Shown: in pieces, positions 9,888 to 21,129 of the stretch
How the letters are laid out: the number at the start of each line of letters is the position of its first letter
How positions within the stretch are numbered: the stretch's first letter is position 1
DNA from: Microvirga sesbaniae
GTDB lineage: Bacteria > Pseudomonadota > Alphaproteobacteria > Rhizobiales > Beijerinckiaceae
Direction of reading: 5' to 3'
Assembly: GCF_025460805.1 (NCBI RefSeq)
Contig: NZ_JAMXFJ010000005.1
Span: forward strand, 206,783-270,782
Length of the DNA stretch: 64,000 bases
The notes under the pieces: generated by a model
Seen by the model: only the letters and a program-made list of their open reading frames with translations
Database searches by the model: none
What the model was told of the DNA's origin: nothing
Program-made: the position numbers and the translations under genes

Positions 9888-11285
9888 TCAGATATGCAGT
9901 TCCTGCCCGAGCGCCTTGAGAGCCGCCTCCTGGAAGGCCTCGCCCTGCGTCGGGTGCGCATGGATCGTACCGGCGACGTCTTCGAGGCGCCCCCCCATCT
10001 CGAGCGCGAGACCGAAAGCGGCCGCCAGTTCGGAGACGCCGTGGCCGACGGCCTGAATGCCGAGGACCAGATGATTGTCCACGCGGGCAACGACCCGCAC
10101 GAAGCCGTCCTCGCCCATCTTGGTCATGGCCCGGCCATTGGCCGAGAACGGGAACTGACCGATCGTGACCTCGACGCCCGTTCGACGCGCCTCCTCCGGC
10201 GACAGGCCGACGGTCACGATCTCGGGGTCGGTGAAGCAGACCGCAGGAATGCCGCGCTTGTCCCAGACGCGCTTATGGCCGGCGATGATCTCGGCCACCA
10301 TCTCGCCCTGGGCCATGGCGCGATGAGCCAGCATCGGCTCCCCGGTCACGTCCCCGATGGCATAGATCCCGCGCATGGATGTCTGGCACCGCTCGTCGAT
10401 GCGGATGAAGGGCCCATCCATGTCGAGGACGAGTTCGTCCAGCCCCCAGCCCTGCGTCACCGGCCGCCGCCCCACCGTGACGAGAATTTTGTCGGCGGCA
10501 AGTGACGCCTCGGATCCGTCCTCCGCCTCGACCAGCAGGGTGCTGCCGGCCTTGGCCAAGCCTTTGGCCTTGGCTCCGGTCATCACGTCGATTCCCAGGG
10601 CCTGCAGCCTCTTGGACACGGGACGCGTCAGCTCGGCGTCGTATTGCGGCAGGATGCGGCCTTGAGCCTCGACGACCGTGACCTTCGCTCCCATCTTGGC
10701 GAAGGCGGTGCCGAGTTCCAGGCCGATATAGCCGCCCCCGACCACGACGAGGCGCTCCGGAACCGAAGTCAGCGCCAGCGCCTCCGTGGAGGAGATCACG
10801 GCCCCTCCGAACGGCAGGTTCGGCAAGGCGACGGGCGCCGACCCGGTTGCGATCACGACGGTCTCGGCGCGGACGATCTGGCGGCCCGTCTCCGTCTCCA
10901 CCTCGACCGTCTTGCCGTCGCGGAAGCGGGCCCGGCCCTGGACGATCTTCACCTTCGCCTTCTTGAGCAGGCCCGACACCCCGCTGTTGAGCCGCCCGAC
11001 GATGCCGTCCTTCCAGGCAATCGTCTGCGCGAGGTCGAGCTCGGGCTTCGTCGCTCTGATCCCGAGAGAATTGCGACCATTCGCGAGATGGACGATCCTG
11101 TCGTACTCCTCCGCCGCATGGATGAGCGCCTTCGAGGGAATGCAGCCGACGTTCAGACAGGTTCCGCCGGGCTTGCCCGCGTCGACGATGACCGTGTCGA
11201 TCCCCAGCTGACCGGCCCGGATGGCGCAGACATAGCCGCCGGGTCCGGCTCCGATGACCAGGAGCTTGCAGGAAATGTCCTTCAT
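9888..11285 (-). CDS. lpdA: Dihydrolipoyl dehydrogenase, E3 of branched-chain 2-oxoacid dehydrogenase complex
   Basis: A 465-residue FAD flavoprotein that reoxidises the dihydrolipoyl groups of E2 and makes NADH. Visible are the FAD fold GAGPGG (12-17), the redox-active disulfide C43/C48 in [13 protein letters not shown], an NAD-binding GGGYIG motif, and the C-terminal His-Glu motif HPTQGE. Its length is normal. It is the last gene of the E1alpha-E1beta-E2-E3 operon, 5 bases after E2, so it probably serves this complex in particular. Such cells usually carry further lpd copies for the pyruvate and 2-oxoglutarate complexes. Confidence 0.95.
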   Translation of the reverse strand: MKDISCKLLVIGAGPGGYVCAIRAGQLGIDTVIVDAGKPGGTCLNVGCIPSKALIHAAEEYDRIVHLANGRNSLGIRATKPELDLAQTIAWKDGIVGRLNSGVSGLLKKAKVKIVQGRARFRDGKTVEVETETGRQIVRAETVVIATGSAPVALPNLPFGGAVISSTEALALTSVPERLVVVGGGYIGLELGTAFAKMGAKVTVVEAQGRILPQYDAELTRPVSKRLQALGIDVMTGAKAKGLAKAGSTLLVEAEDGSEASLAADKILVTVGRRPVTQGWGLDELVLDMDGPFIRIDERCQTSMRGIYAIGDVTGEPMLAHRAMAQGEMVAEIIAGHKRVWDKRGIPAVCFTDPEIVTVGLSPEEARRTGVEVTIGQFPFSANGRAMTKMGEDGFVRVVARVDNHLVLGIQAVGHGVSELAAAFGLALEMGGRLEDVAGTIHAHPTQGEAFQEAALKALGQELHI

Positions 11286-11290
11286 CGGTC

Positions 11291-12616
11291 TCAGGTCTCC
11301 ACGAAGATCATGGCGGGCGTCTCCAGAAGCGCCTTGATGCGCTGCACGAAAACGGCCGCATCCCAGCCGTCGATGATTCGGTGATCGAAGCTGGAGGACA
11401 GGTTCATCATCTTGCGGGGAATGAACGTGGAACCGTCCCAGACCGGCCGCACGACCATCTTGTTGACTCCCACGATCGCGACCTCCGGATAATTGATCAC
11501 CGGCGTCGTGACGATGCCGCCCATGGCGCCGAGCGACGTGATGGTGATCGTCGATCCGCTCAGCTCCTCGCGGCTCGCGAGGCCCGACTTCGCCGCCTCG
11601 GCCAAACGGTTCAGCTCGGCGGCGCAGTCCCAGAGATCACGTGCCTCCGTGTGCTTTACCACGGGCACCATGAGGCCGGAGCCTGTCTGCGTCGCGATGC
11701 CGATATGCACGCCGCCATGCTGGTGGACGATTCCCGCGTCGTCGTCGTAGACCGCATTCAGATGCGGCTGTTCGGCGATCGCCTTGACCATCGCGCGCAT
11801 CAGGAAAGGAAGCAGGGTCAGCTTCGGCCGATCGGACCGCCGGTTCGCGTTGAGCGAAGACCGCAGATCCTCGAGCGCCGTGACGTCGACCTCTTCCACA
11901 TAGGTGATGTGCGGGATGCGCGATTTCGCGAGCGCCATCTTCTCGGCGATCTTGCGCCGCAGCCCGATGACCTTGATGTGCTCGACGGCGGTGTTTTGCA
12001 CGAGCCCCGGCGCCTTGGAGACTTGCCGGCCATGGGTCAGGAAGGCATCGAGATCCTCATGGGTGATCCGGCCTGCGGGACCGGAACCGGGAACCTGCCG
12101 GAGATCGGCGCCGGCCTCGCGTGCTCTCAGCCTGACGGCCGGCGACGCGATCGGCCTCTCGCCCTCTGCGCGCATCGCGGGCGCGCGATGCATCCTCACC
12201 GGCGGAGCCGGCGGCCTCTCCACCGTCTGAGGCGGCGTGCTGCGGGCCTGCCGTTCGACGATGGCATCCGGAACCCGGACGGCACCATCCGCCTGGGCTT
12301 CGATCTCGCCGGTTCGTGCGGGCGCCTCGGCGGCCTTCTCCGGCGGGCTGTTCTCGGACGACGCGCTCTCCTCCCCTTCGACCTTCAGGCGGATCAGAGG
12401 GGAACCGATGGCCACCACGTCGCCGATCTCGGCCCCGAGCCACAGCACCTCGCCATCGACCGGGGAGGGAATCTCCACCGTGGCCTTGTCGGTCATCACG
12501 GCCGCCAGCACGGCATCCTCGCGGACGAGGTCGCCGACCTTGACGTGCCACTCGACGAGCTCGGCCTCGGCGATCCCTTCGCCGACATCGGGCATTTTGA
12601 TCAGGTGCTCGCCCAT
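11291..12616 (-). CDS. bkdB: Dihydrolipoamide acyltransferase, E2 of branched-chain 2-oxoacid dehydrogenase
   Basis: A 441-residue E2 core protein. An N-terminal lipoyl domain carries the lipoylated K44 in [11 protein letters not shown] proline- and alanine-rich linker follows, then a peripheral subunit-binding domain (about 145-185) and the C-terminal catalytic domain with the active-site motif [10 protein letters not shown]. The ATG at 12616 was chosen because the protein then opens [14 protein letters not shown], the standard E2 start. It lies one base after the E1beta stop. E2 transfers branched acyl groups such as isobutyryl to CoA and forms the scaffold for E1 and E3. Confidence 0.95.
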   Translation of the reverse strand: MGEHLIKMPDVGEGIAEAELVEWHVKVGDLVREDAVLAAVMTDKATVEIPSPVDGEVLWLGAEIGDVVAIGSPLIRLKVEGEESASSENSPPEKAAEAPARTGEIEAQADGAVRVPDAIVERQARSTPPQTVERPPAPPVRMHRAPAMRAEGERPIASPAVRLRAREAGADLRQVPGSGPAGRITHEDLDAFLTHGRQVSKAPGLVQNTAVEHIKVIGLRRKIAEKMALAKSRIPHITYVEEVDVTALEDLRSSLNANRRSDRPKLTLLPFLMRAMVKAIAEQPHLNAVYDDDAGIVHQHGGVHIGIATQTGSGLMVPVVKHTEARDLWDCAAELNRLAEAAKSGLASREELSGSTITITSLGAMGGIVTTPVINYPEVAIVGVNKMVVRPVWDGSTFIPRKMMNLSSSFDHRIIDGWDAAVFVQRIKALLETPAMIFVET

Positions 12617-12617
12617 G

Positions 12618-13631
12618 TCAGGCCTCCATCGTCTCGACGAGGGCGCGTCCGACACGGGCCGGCCCCGGGAAGTAATCCCATTCCTGAGCATGGGGATAAG
12701 GCGTGTCCCACCCGGTGACCCGGGCGACGGGCGCTTCCAGATGGAAGAAGCAGGCCTCCTGCACGAGGGCCGCCAGCTCTGCCCCGAAGCCGGACGTCAG
12801 GGTGGCCTCGTGGACGACCACGCAGCGGCCCGTCTTCCGGACGGATGCGGCGATCGTTTCCATGTCGAGCGGGATCAGCGTCCGCAGGTCGATGATTTCC
12901 GCATCGATCCCAGCCTCGGCGGCCGCGGCCTGCGCCACATAGACCATCGTTCCATAGGCCAGCACGGTGACGGCGGCGCCGTCCCGCACGATGGAAGCCT
13001 TGCCGAGCGGCAGGCTGAAATGGCCGTTCGGGACTTCGCTCAGATCGTGCTTCGACCATGGCGTCACCGGCCGGTCGTGGTGACCGTCGAAGGGGCCGTT
13101 GTAGAGACGTTTCGGCTCCAGGAAGATTACCGGGTCCGGGTCCTCGATGGCCGCGATCAGAAGACCCTTGGCGTCATAGGGATTGGATGGCACCACCGTC
13201 TTCAGCCCCGCCACGTGGGTGAACAGGGCCTCGGGGCTCTGGCTGTGGGTCTGCCCGCCGAAAATACCGCCGCCGGTCGGCATGCGGATCACCAGGGGAC
13301 AGGTGAACTCGCCGTTCGAGCGGTAGCGCAGCCGCGCCGCCTCGGACACGATCTGGTCATAGGCGGGATACATGTAATCGGCGAACTGGATCTCGATGCA
13401 GGGATGCAGTCCATAGGTCGCCATTCCGATCGCCGTCCCGACGATGCCGGCCTCGCTGATCGGCGCATCGAAGCAGCGCGTCTTGCCGTATTTCTGCTGG
13501 AGCCCGGCCGTGCAGCGGAAGACGCCGCCGAAATAGCCCACATCCTCGCCGAAGACGACCACGCGCTCGTCGCGCGCCATCATCACGTCCATCGCGTCAC
13601 GGATGGCTTCGATCATCGTCATGCGCGCCAT
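12618..13631 (-). CDS. bkdA2: 2-oxoisovalerate dehydrogenase E1 beta subunit
   Basis: A 337-residue transketolase-like pyrimidine-binding subunit that pairs with E1alpha to decarboxylate branched-chain 2-oxoacids using thiamine diphosphate. The N-terminus MTMIEAIRDAMD and the FGEDVGYFGGVF segment are typical of BCKDH E1beta. The C-terminal transketolase domain contains the conserved VVVHEA segment. It begins 3 bases after the E1alpha stop, and its stop is followed by the E2 start after one base, so translation is tightly coupled. The length matches bacterial BkdA2. Confidence 0.95.
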   Translation of the reverse strand: MARMTMIEAIRDAMDVMMARDERVVVFGEDVGYFGGVFRCTAGLQQKYGKTRCFDAPISEAGIVGTAIGMATYGLHPCIEIQFADYMYPAYDQIVSEAARLRYRSNGEFTCPLVIRMPTGGGIFGGQTHSQSPEALFTHVAGLKTVVPSNPYDAKGLLIAAIEDPDPVIFLEPKRLYNGPFDGHHDRPVTPWSKHDLSEVPNGHFSLPLGKASIVRDGAAVTVLAYGTMVYVAQAAAAEAGIDAEIIDLRTLIPLDMETIAASVRKTGRCVVVHEATLTSGFGAELAALVQEACFFHLEAPVARVTGWDTPYPHAQEWDYFPGPARVGRALVETMEA

Positions 13632-13634
13632 GGC

Positions 13635-15285
<1,651 letters not shown>

Positions 15286-15390
15286 GGATGCCTCCACCGT
15301 TTGCAGACGAGCACAACCCCAAACGCCGGGGCGCCATTCTGGACGCTCCCCACGATGACGACCGCCGTCGAACGCTGCGGGCGGCCTCGC

Positions 15391-15529
15391 TAAAGCATCG
15401 GACCCAAAAGTGGACTTGCACTTTTGGGATCCATCCGATGCTTTCTTCTTGAATGAGAGCATCGGTCAGAACGGACCCAGCGGGCCGCGCCAGCGAAAAC
15501 CGGATCCACTTTTCCGTCCGATGCTCTAA
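15391..15529. repeat. Intergenic palindromic repeat element, family A, copy 2
   Basis: Two hairpins: AAAGCATCGGA (15392-15402) pairs with TCCGATGCTTT (15434-15444), and GAGCATCGG near 15457 pairs with CCGATGCTC (15518-15526). The inner part repeats the CCAAAAGTGG and GGACCCAGCGGGCCGCGC segments seen in copy 1. The right end overlaps the stop codon (TAG on the minus strand, 15526-15528) of the universal stress protein gene. Confidence 0.9.
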
Positions 15530-16359
15530 TGAGCCATCAGGACGGGCAATCCCGCATGAGCGATGATATGGCTGGTGGCTCCGCCGAAGATCATCTGCCT
15601 GAGACGGCTCTGGGTATAGGCTCCCTTGACGAGCAGGTCCGCGCGGAACGAGGCCGCATCCTCCAGGATGGCTTCGCCGGGAACGCGCGCGTTCAGCCTG
15701 CGTGCCGCCGTCTCGGCCCGGACGCCGTTCCGCTGGAGGCGAAGCGCCAGTTCCGCGCCGCTCGGCCCGTCGACGCCCCATCCCTCAAGGGTCAGAACGA
15801 CGACGCGGTCGGCCTTCGCCAGAAGGGGCATTGCGAGCGCGACGGTCCGAGCCGTCTCCGTACTGCCATTCCAGGCGATCACGACGGTCTCGCCGATCGA
15901 TGCCGGGGTCGAGGGCGGAACCATCAGCACCGGCCGCCCTCCCTCGAACAAGGCGGCCTCGAGAGTGGCCAGTCGCGGCGGCTCGTCGCTCGACCCCGGG
16001 CGCCCAAGGACGATCAGATCGAACACCCGGCCGAAATTCCCGATATAGCTGTCCCCAAACAGCTGCGGACCGATCCACCCGCAGGAGGCCTCCTCCGGCA
16101 CCTCCGTCTTCCGTGGCACCGCGCAGGACAGCATGAACTCCTCGAAAAGGTGGCGCGCCCGCTCCACCAGTTCACGCTGCTCCTTCTCGCTCAGGATCGT
16201 CCATCCGACCGGAACATCGAACGCGATGACGTCAGGAATGTCGGGACCGAGCGCCAGGCCTTCCACATGGCTCCCGAAACGGCCGGCCACGAGGAGGGCG
16301 GTGTCAAGGACCGAGCGAATGAAGCTGTGCTGCTCAACCGGAACCAGAATGGCCTTCAT
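15526..16359 (-). CDS. Universal stress protein with two UspA domains
   Basis: A 277-residue protein with two tandem UspA domains (about 1-140 and 150-277), starting MKAILVPVEQHSF. The second domain ends LLVKGAYTQSRLRQMIFGG, which resembles the ATP-binding glycine loop of UspA proteins, followed by the standard LPVLM strand. Such proteins are soluble and help survival under stress or energy limitation. The next gene upstream on the same strand encodes a DUF2270 membrane protein, 107 bases away. The stop codon falls at the edge of a repeat element, so the last residue or two may have been set by insertion of that element. Confidence 0.88.
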   Translation of the reverse strand: MKAILVPVEQHSFIRSVLDTALLVAGRFGSHVEGLALGPDIPDVIAFDVPVGWTILSEKEQRELVERARHLFEEFMLSCAVPRKTEVPEEASCGWIGPQLFGDSYIGNFGRVFDLIVLGRPGSSDEPPRLATLEAALFEGGRPVLMVPPSTPASIGETVVIAWNGSTETARTVALAMPLLAKADRVVVLTLEGWGVDGPSGAELALRLQRNGVRAETAARRLNARVPGEAILEDAASFRADLLVKGAYTQSRLRQMIFGGATSHIIAHAGLPVLMAH

Positions 16360-16466
16360 GGCAACCACCTCGGTCGGCCTGCGAGCCGATGCCCCGGGAA
16401 CATTATACTCCCGAACTCCGCGTTCGGCACATCCAATCTTCTTCAGACCGGGTCGGGCCTGAGGCT

Positions 16467-17192
16467 TCAGACGTGCACATTGCCGAAGGCCAGCTCTCCC
16501 TCCCCTGTCTGCTTGCGCAACGTGGCGTAGAGAATCCAGCCATAGAAGATCGCCAGGGCGGTGATGACCGCCCATCCGGGAACCGGCCCGATCGCCGCGT
16601 TCCGGACCCATTCCCCCACCGACGCGACGAGGTGGGCATCGACGGCATTTTCCTGCATTCTGATGAAGGTGGTTTTGACGATCCAGGCGAACAGCAGGAT
16701 CAGGAACATCCAGCAGTAATTGCGGCGGAGGCGGCGCGAGAGGGCTTGGCTGGTGCTCGTCAGGAACAGGGGGCGCCTGAGGTCGTCGCCCAGCTTCTGG
16801 ACCCAGTCGGCCGTCGTTCCCTCCTCGGGCGAGAAGATCTGGGCGAAGTAGTTGCGCTCCATCCGGCGCACGCGATTGCGATAGACGTCGAAGAAGCGGT
16901 AGCGGCGCGCCTCGATCACCAGGAGCAGCAGAACAAGCACCATGGCGAAGATCAGCACCCCATGATGGGCCGTGGGCGTGGAGAGCGAGACCGACAGCAT
17001 GGCGGCCACCACGGTGATGGCCCAGTTGGTCGTCCGGTCGATCCGGTCGCGCCACCCGGCCATCCGGGCAATCTCGGCCCGGTGGTAATGCGCCATAACG
17101 GTGACGAACTCGCTCGACGTGCCGGGAAAAACCGGCGCCTCGACGGGCGGACGCAGGGTCTGGACAAGCGCAGGATCGTTCTGCGGCAGCAT
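16467..17192 (-). CDS. DUF2270 domain membrane protein
   Basis: A 241-residue predicted inner-membrane protein. Four hydrophobic segments are visible, around WAITVVAAMLSVSL, IFAMVLVLLLLVIEA, MFLILLFAWIVKTTF and VITALAIFYGWILY. An N-terminal motif MAHYHRAEIARMAGWRDRID and a central RYRFFDVYRNRVR segment match the DUF2270 family, whose function is unknown. The ATG at 17192 was chosen. It sits upstream of the universal stress protein gene on the same strand and may be co-transcribed with it. A stress-related membrane role would be a guess. Confidence 0.82.
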   Translation of the reverse strand: MLPQNDPALVQTLRPPVEAPVFPGTSSEFVTVMAHYHRAEIARMAGWRDRIDRTTNWAITVVAAMLSVSLSTPTAHHGVLIFAMVLVLLLLVIEARRYRFFDVYRNRVRRMERNYFAQIFSPEEGTTADWVQKLGDDLRRPLFLTSTSQALSRRLRRNYCWMFLILLFAWIVKTTFIRMQENAVDAHLVASVGEWVRNAAIGPVPGWAVITALAIFYGWILYATLRKQTGEGELAFGNVHV

Positions 17193-17387
17193 GACGGCGC
17201 TCCCTCGGCCCCGGCCTCCTCGGATCACGCCGATCGACTCGGGAGGCTCGCGCTCTTGTCAGAACGTCACAGGGCGGGAGTCATTATAGCACCGGGACGG
17301 GCGTGCGCAGAATGCAGATCTCGGGAGGACGCCGTCAAATGGGGACCACCCTGCTCCGGGTCGCGGTCTTTCGTCGACGAGACCCGA

Positions 17388-18308
17388 TCAACCCCAGACG
17401 GCATAGGCGAGCCTGTCGAGCGGTATCTTGAGATAGCGTGTTCCGTTGGACTCGGACGCCGGCAGCCGTCCTCCGGCCATGTTCACCTGCAGGGCGTGCA
17501 GGATCAGCTTCGGCATCGGCAGCTTGGCATCCCGTGCCTGGCGCATGGCGACGAACGCGTCCTCCGTGGGAGCCCGGACGAGGTGGATGTTGGAGGCCTT
17601 TTGACTGGCGACGGTGCTCTCCCAGGCGGGATCCCGGCCTCCCGGCCTGTAATCATGGCCCGAGAACAGACGGGTGTCGTCCGGCAGCGACAGGATGCGC
17701 TGAATGGTGTGCCACAAGGCGCTCGCATCCCCGCCGGGGAAATCGCACCGGGCCGTACCGAAATCCGGCATGAAGAGCGTATCGTGAATGAAGGCGGCAT
17801 CCCCGACGACATAGGTGATGGATGCGAGGGTGTGGCCCGGTGAGAACATCACGCGTGCATCCATGTCTCCGATCCGGAAGACCTCGCCGTCGGCGAGCAG
17901 GCGGTCCCATTGCGAGCCGTCGGCCGCAAACTCCTCCAGGTTGTAGATCTCCTTCCAGAGCCGCTGCACATCGACGATCCGCTCCCCGATGGCCGTCCTC
18001 GCACCCGTCATGTCCTTGAGATAGCCCGCGCCGGACAGGTGGTCTGCATGGGGATGCGTATCGAGGATCCACTCGACGGTGAGGCCCTTCTCGTTCACGC
18101 GGGCAAGCAGTGCATCGGCCGACGCGGTCGCGATCGATCCCGACGGCTCGTCATAGTCGAGAACGGGATCGACGAGAGCGCAGCGTCCGGTTGCAGGATC
18201 GGCCACGATGTACTGGACGCTGCAGGTCCGCTGATCGAAGAAGGCATCGACCTGCGGCCGGGCAGCCGAGCGATCCGGTCCTGCTTGCGGATAGGCCGCC
18301 GTGCTCAT
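17388..18308 (-). CDS. Metallo-beta-lactamase fold hydrolase, persulfide dioxygenase/glyoxalase II-like
   Basis: A 306-residue MBL-fold enzyme with the metal motif HPHADH (H85, H87, D89, H90), a later PGHT histidine, a bridging-type Asp in the HDTLFMPD segment and a final SGHDY histidine. The DFGTARCDFPGG segment is characteristic of the ETHE1/Blh persulfide dioxygenase group, which oxidises glutathione persulfide to sulfite. Glyoxalase II is less likely because of that segment. The ATG at 18308 follows an AGGAG-like site (CTCCTT on the plus strand). It stands alone between DUF2270 and a GntR regulator. Confidence 0.85.
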   Translation of the reverse strand: MSTAAYPQAGPDRSAARPQVDAFFDQRTCSVQYIVADPATGRCALVDPVLDYDEPSGSIATASADALLARVNEKGLTVEWILDTHPHADHLSGAGYLKDMTGARTAIGERIVDVQRLWKEIYNLEEFAADGSQWDRLLADGEVFRIGDMDARVMFSPGHTLASITYVVGDAAFIHDTLFMPDFGTARCDFPGGDASALWHTIQRILSLPDDTRLFSGHDYRPGGRDPAWESTVASQKASNIHLVRAPTEDAFVAMRQARDAKLPMPKLILHALQVNMAGGRLPASESNGTRYLKIPLDRLAYAVWG

Positions 18309-18599
18309 GGCTTGCACTCCTTGAGGCGAAAACGGATGGCGTCGCCGAAAGTCCGCAGCCGGCACGCGGTGCGGCGCAGGTCGCCGGCATCCACCAGCGG
18401 ACGGAACGCCATCAGGCCTCGGGTCGCGGAACGATCGCCCTGGTCCCTTCATCGGCTACCGATCCGGCGATCCGACATTTATAAACCGCATGGCGTTGCC
18501 GGTGAAGTGTCGTCCGGCGCAGGACCGGGCGCGTCTCCGCGACGGGTCGCAGGCGCCGGAGCGGCACCCTGGATGGCGAGGCGGGGCGCGTCCTGCCGT
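18309..18599. other. Intergenic region between MBL hydrolase and GntR genes
   Basis: The 291 bases between these two leftward genes hold no convincing reading frame with a ribosome site. An AT-rich patch CATTTATAAAC near 18476-18486 could belong to the promoter of the MBL hydrolase gene. Nothing else was recognised. Confidence 0.4.
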
Positions 18600-19316
18600 T
18601 CAGGCCTCCACGAACACCTCCGCGCGCTCGACGGAGAACCGCCCCAACTCCTCCACGACGGCTTCCAGGTGCGCCTCCATGGCCCGGCGCGCGGCCAGCG
18701 CATCGTGAGCCTCGAGAGCCCGGAAGATCTCCCAATGCTCGGCCAGGGTCACGATATGCCGGCGGGGCGAGGAGAGAAGTCGGCGCACACGATCGATGTT
18801 GGCCCGGGAGGCGTCGATCACGGCGGCGACCCGCGGCAGCTTCAGCCCTTCGACGAGGATCGTGTGGAATTCGAGATCCAGCACGTGGAAGCCCGGGCGA
18901 TCTCCCCTCAGGACGGCCTGCTGCTGCGCCTCCAGGTTGCCACGCAGGGCCTCGATGGCGTGACAGGACAGAGACCGCGCGGCATTCTCCGCCACCATCC
19001 CTTCCAGAGCCTGACGGATCAGCATGGATTCCCTGATTTCCGCCAGGCGGATGCGCGCTGCTCTCGACCCGCGCTGCGGCAGGATCTCGACGAGCCCTTC
19101 CGCCGCCAGGCGTGTCAGCGCCTCCGAAACCGGGAACCGGGACACCCTCAGGGCACTGCAGACGGCGCCTTTGTCGATGAACTCGCCCGGAGCGAAATCG
19201 AGCGCCACGATGGCCGAGCGCAGGGAGCGCTCCACCAGGTCCGTCGTATGCCCTCGGCTCCCCCGCTCGAGGGGAGCAAGGAAATCATAACTTTTTCTCT
19301 TGTCCACGGCGTCCAT
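18600..19316 (-). CDS. GntR family transcriptional regulator with FCD domain
   Basis: A 238-residue regulator. The N-terminal winged helix (about 25-90) includes KGAVCSALRVSRFPVSEALT and the wing LVEILPQRGS. The C-terminal all-helical FCD ligand domain (about 95-230) ends with the HLEAVVEEL helix. It diverges from the TRAP importer/dehydratase genes, and a 12-base perfect palindrome sits 5 bases before its start. FCD-type GntR proteins typically respond to small organic acids such as hexuronates or their breakdown products, so control of the neighbouring sugar-acid genes is inferred. Confidence 0.92.
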   Translation of the reverse strand: MDAVDKRKSYDFLAPLERGSRGHTTDLVERSLRSAIVALDFAPGEFIDKGAVCSALRVSRFPVSEALTRLAAEGLVEILPQRGSRAARIRLAEIRESMLIRQALEGMVAENAARSLSCHAIEALRGNLEAQQQAVLRGDRPGFHVLDLEFHTILVEGLKLPRVAAVIDASRANIDRVRRLLSSPRRHIVTLAEHWEIFRALEAHDALAARRAMEAHLEAVVEELGRFSVERAEVFVEA

Positions 19317-19320
19317 TTGC

Positions 19321-19332
19321 CTAACATGTTAG
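19321..19332. promoter_or_regulatory. Candidate GntR operator palindrome
   Basis: The perfect 12-base palindrome CTAACATGTTAG lies in the 123-base gap between the divergent gntR (start 19316) and dctP (start 19440) genes. Position and symmetry suit a FadR-subfamily operator controlling both directions. Binding is inferred. Confidence 0.55.
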
Positions 19333-19439
19333 CCGAACCGTTGGGCGGACGCCACCGTCTCGTCGGGTAGCTTCCACGAGCGGCACCGCTCGTGATCATG
19401 TTTCAACCGGCCACAGAGCCGGCATTCGGAGAAACGCCT

Positions 19440-20435
19440 ATGCCATTTCTGACCCGCCGTCTCGCGCTGGGCCTCGTCGCCGCCGCAACCGTCATTCTTC
19501 CCGCATTGCCGGCGAGTGCCCAGACCAAGCTGAAGTGGGCTCACGTCTACGAAACTTCGGAGCCGTTCCACACCCAGTCGGTATGGGCGGCCCAGGAGAT
19601 CGCGAAGCGCACCAACAACCGCTATCAGATCGACGTCTATCCGGCCTCGCAGCTCGGCAAGGAGAGCGACATCAATCAGGGCCTGTCGCTCGGCACGGTC
19701 GACATGATCATCTCCGGTCCAAGCTTCGCCGCACGCAGCTATCCGCCGATCGGCATCGGGTACTATCCCTACATCTTCCGCGACTCCGCCCACCTGCTCG
19801 CCTTCGCGAAGAGCGACGTCTTCAAGGAACTCGGCGCCGGCTACGCCGAGAAGACAGGGCACCAGATGCTGGCGCTCACCTATTATGGCATTCGCCACAC
19901 GTCCACGAACAAGCCCTTCAAGACCTGCGCCGACATGAAGGGCCTCAAGATCCGCGTGCCCGATGCCCCGGCCTACTTGGCCATGCCGCGGTCCTGCGGC
20001 GCCAATACCACGCCTATCGCCTTCGCGGAGGTCTACCTGGCCCTTCAGAACGGCACGGTCGACGCGCAGGAGAACCCTCTGACGACGATCGAGGCAAAGA
20101 AGTTCTACGAGGTCCAGAAGAACATCGTGCTGACCGGCCATATCGTCGACCATCTCGCGACGATCGTCTCCAAGCAGCTCTGGGCCAAGCTCTCGGATGA
20201 AGACAAGAAGATCTTCACCGCTGTCGCGCAAGAGGCGGCTGCCCGCGCCTCGGGAGAGATCCAGGCGAAGGAGAAGGAATTGATCGAGACCTTCAAGCAG
20301 AAGGGCCTGACGATCACCGAGGTCAACAAGGACGAGTTCAAGGAAGCGGTCATGAAGAACGTGACCCTGGAATCCCTGGGCTATCGGAAGGCGGATTTCG
20401 ACAAGATCCAGGCTCTGAAATCCGAAGGTCTCTGA
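19440..20435 (+). CDS. dctP: TRAP transporter substrate-binding protein, DctP family
   Basis: A 331-residue periplasmic TRAP binding protein with a signal peptide (about 1-27, ending LPASAQ) and a mature start TKLKWAHVYETSEPFH. The conserved Arg that holds the substrate carboxylate lies in the segment KGLKIRVPDAPAY. The ATG at 19440 was chosen because GGAGA precedes it and it begins a proper signal peptide. It is followed by DctQ and DctM and a UxaA-type dehydratase, so a sugar acid such as galactarate or a hexuronate is the likely ligand (inference from context). Confidence 0.93.
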   Translation: MPFLTRRLALGLVAAATVILPALPASAQTKLKWAHVYETSEPFHTQSVWAAQEIAKRTNNRYQIDVYPASQLGKESDINQGLSLGTVDMIISGPSFAARSYPPIGIGYYPYIFRDSAHLLAFAKSDVFKELGAGYAEKTGHQMLALTYYGIRHTSTNKPFKTCADMKGLKIRVPDAPAYLAMPRSCGANTTPIAFAEVYLALQNGTVDAQENPLTTIEAKKFYEVQKNIVLTGHIVDHLATIVSKQLWAKLSDEDKKIFTAVAQEAAARASGEIQAKEKELIETFKQKGLTITEVNKDEFKEAVMKNVTLESLGYRKADFDKIQALKSEGL

Positions 20436-20442
20436 GGTTTCG

Positions 20443-20467
20443 GGCGGGCCGTTTTCGGCGGCCCGCC
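20443..20467 (+). terminator. Intercistronic hairpin between dctP and dctQ
   Basis: GGCGGGCC (20443-20450) pairs with GGCCCGCC (20460-20467) around a 9-base loop, directly after the dctP stop. No T-run follows, so it is more likely an mRNA-stabilising or attenuating hairpin that raises binding protein over membrane subunits than a full terminator. Confidence 0.5.
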
Positions 20468-20544
20468 GTTCTGCCGTTCGAGTATCCCGCCGCCCGCCGC
20501 GGCGGGGATCGCTTCAGACCTCCAGGAACGAGGTTCACCAAGAC

Positions 20545-21129
20545 ATGACGACTGAGGTTCACACCCAGGTCAGCGCCGAGGAACTGGCGCAGACTTTCGA
20601 CGAGAGCGAGCACGCACCGGTCGACCTTTCGGGCTATGCCTTCGAGGACTGGCTGTCCCTGGCCCTGTTCTGGGCGATGTCGCTTGCCGTCTTCGTTCAA
20701 TTCTTCACGCGATACGTGCTGAACGACTCCTTCGCCTGGACGGAGGAGATCGCGACCAATCTCCTGGTCGCCCTCGTTTTCATCGGGTCATCCATGTGCG
20801 TGCGCATGAGCCGCCACATCCAGGTCGACTTCCTCTATCGCTACCTCTCACCCGGCATCGCCCGCGTTCTGGCGACCCTGATCGACGTCATCCGTGTCGC
20901 CTTCTTCGCCTATGCGGCTCTCCTCGTCTGGCGCTTCATGAGCATCATCGGCGATGAGCAGATGACGACGATCGCTCTCCCGAAAAATCTCAGCTATGCC
21001 TTTGTTTTCATCGGCTTCGTCCTGATGTTCTTCCGCTCCGTGCAGGTCGCTGTCGCCAACTGGCGCCGCGGCTATTCCGTGCTTGAGCGGCCCGAAGCCT
21101 TCGATGCTCCCTTGGTGGCGGAAACCTGA
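20545..21129 (+). CDS. dctQ: TRAP transporter small permease, DctQ family
   Basis: A 194-residue small membrane subunit with four predicted transmembrane helices after an acidic N-terminal tail of about 30 residues. The segment RMSRHIQVDFLYRYLSP is typical of DctQ. It partners the large DctM subunit. Its stop overlaps the dctM start by one base (TGATG), indicating coupled translation. Confidence 0.92.
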   Translation: MTTEVHTQVSAEELAQTFDESEHAPVDLSGYAFEDWLSLALFWAMSLAVFVQFFTRYVLNDSFAWTEEIATNLLVALVFIGSSMCVRMSRHIQVDFLYRYLSPGIARVLATLIDVIRVAFFAYAALLVWRFMSIIGDEQMTTIALPKNLSYAFVFIGFVLMFFRSVQVAVANWRRGYSVLERPEAFDAPLVAET

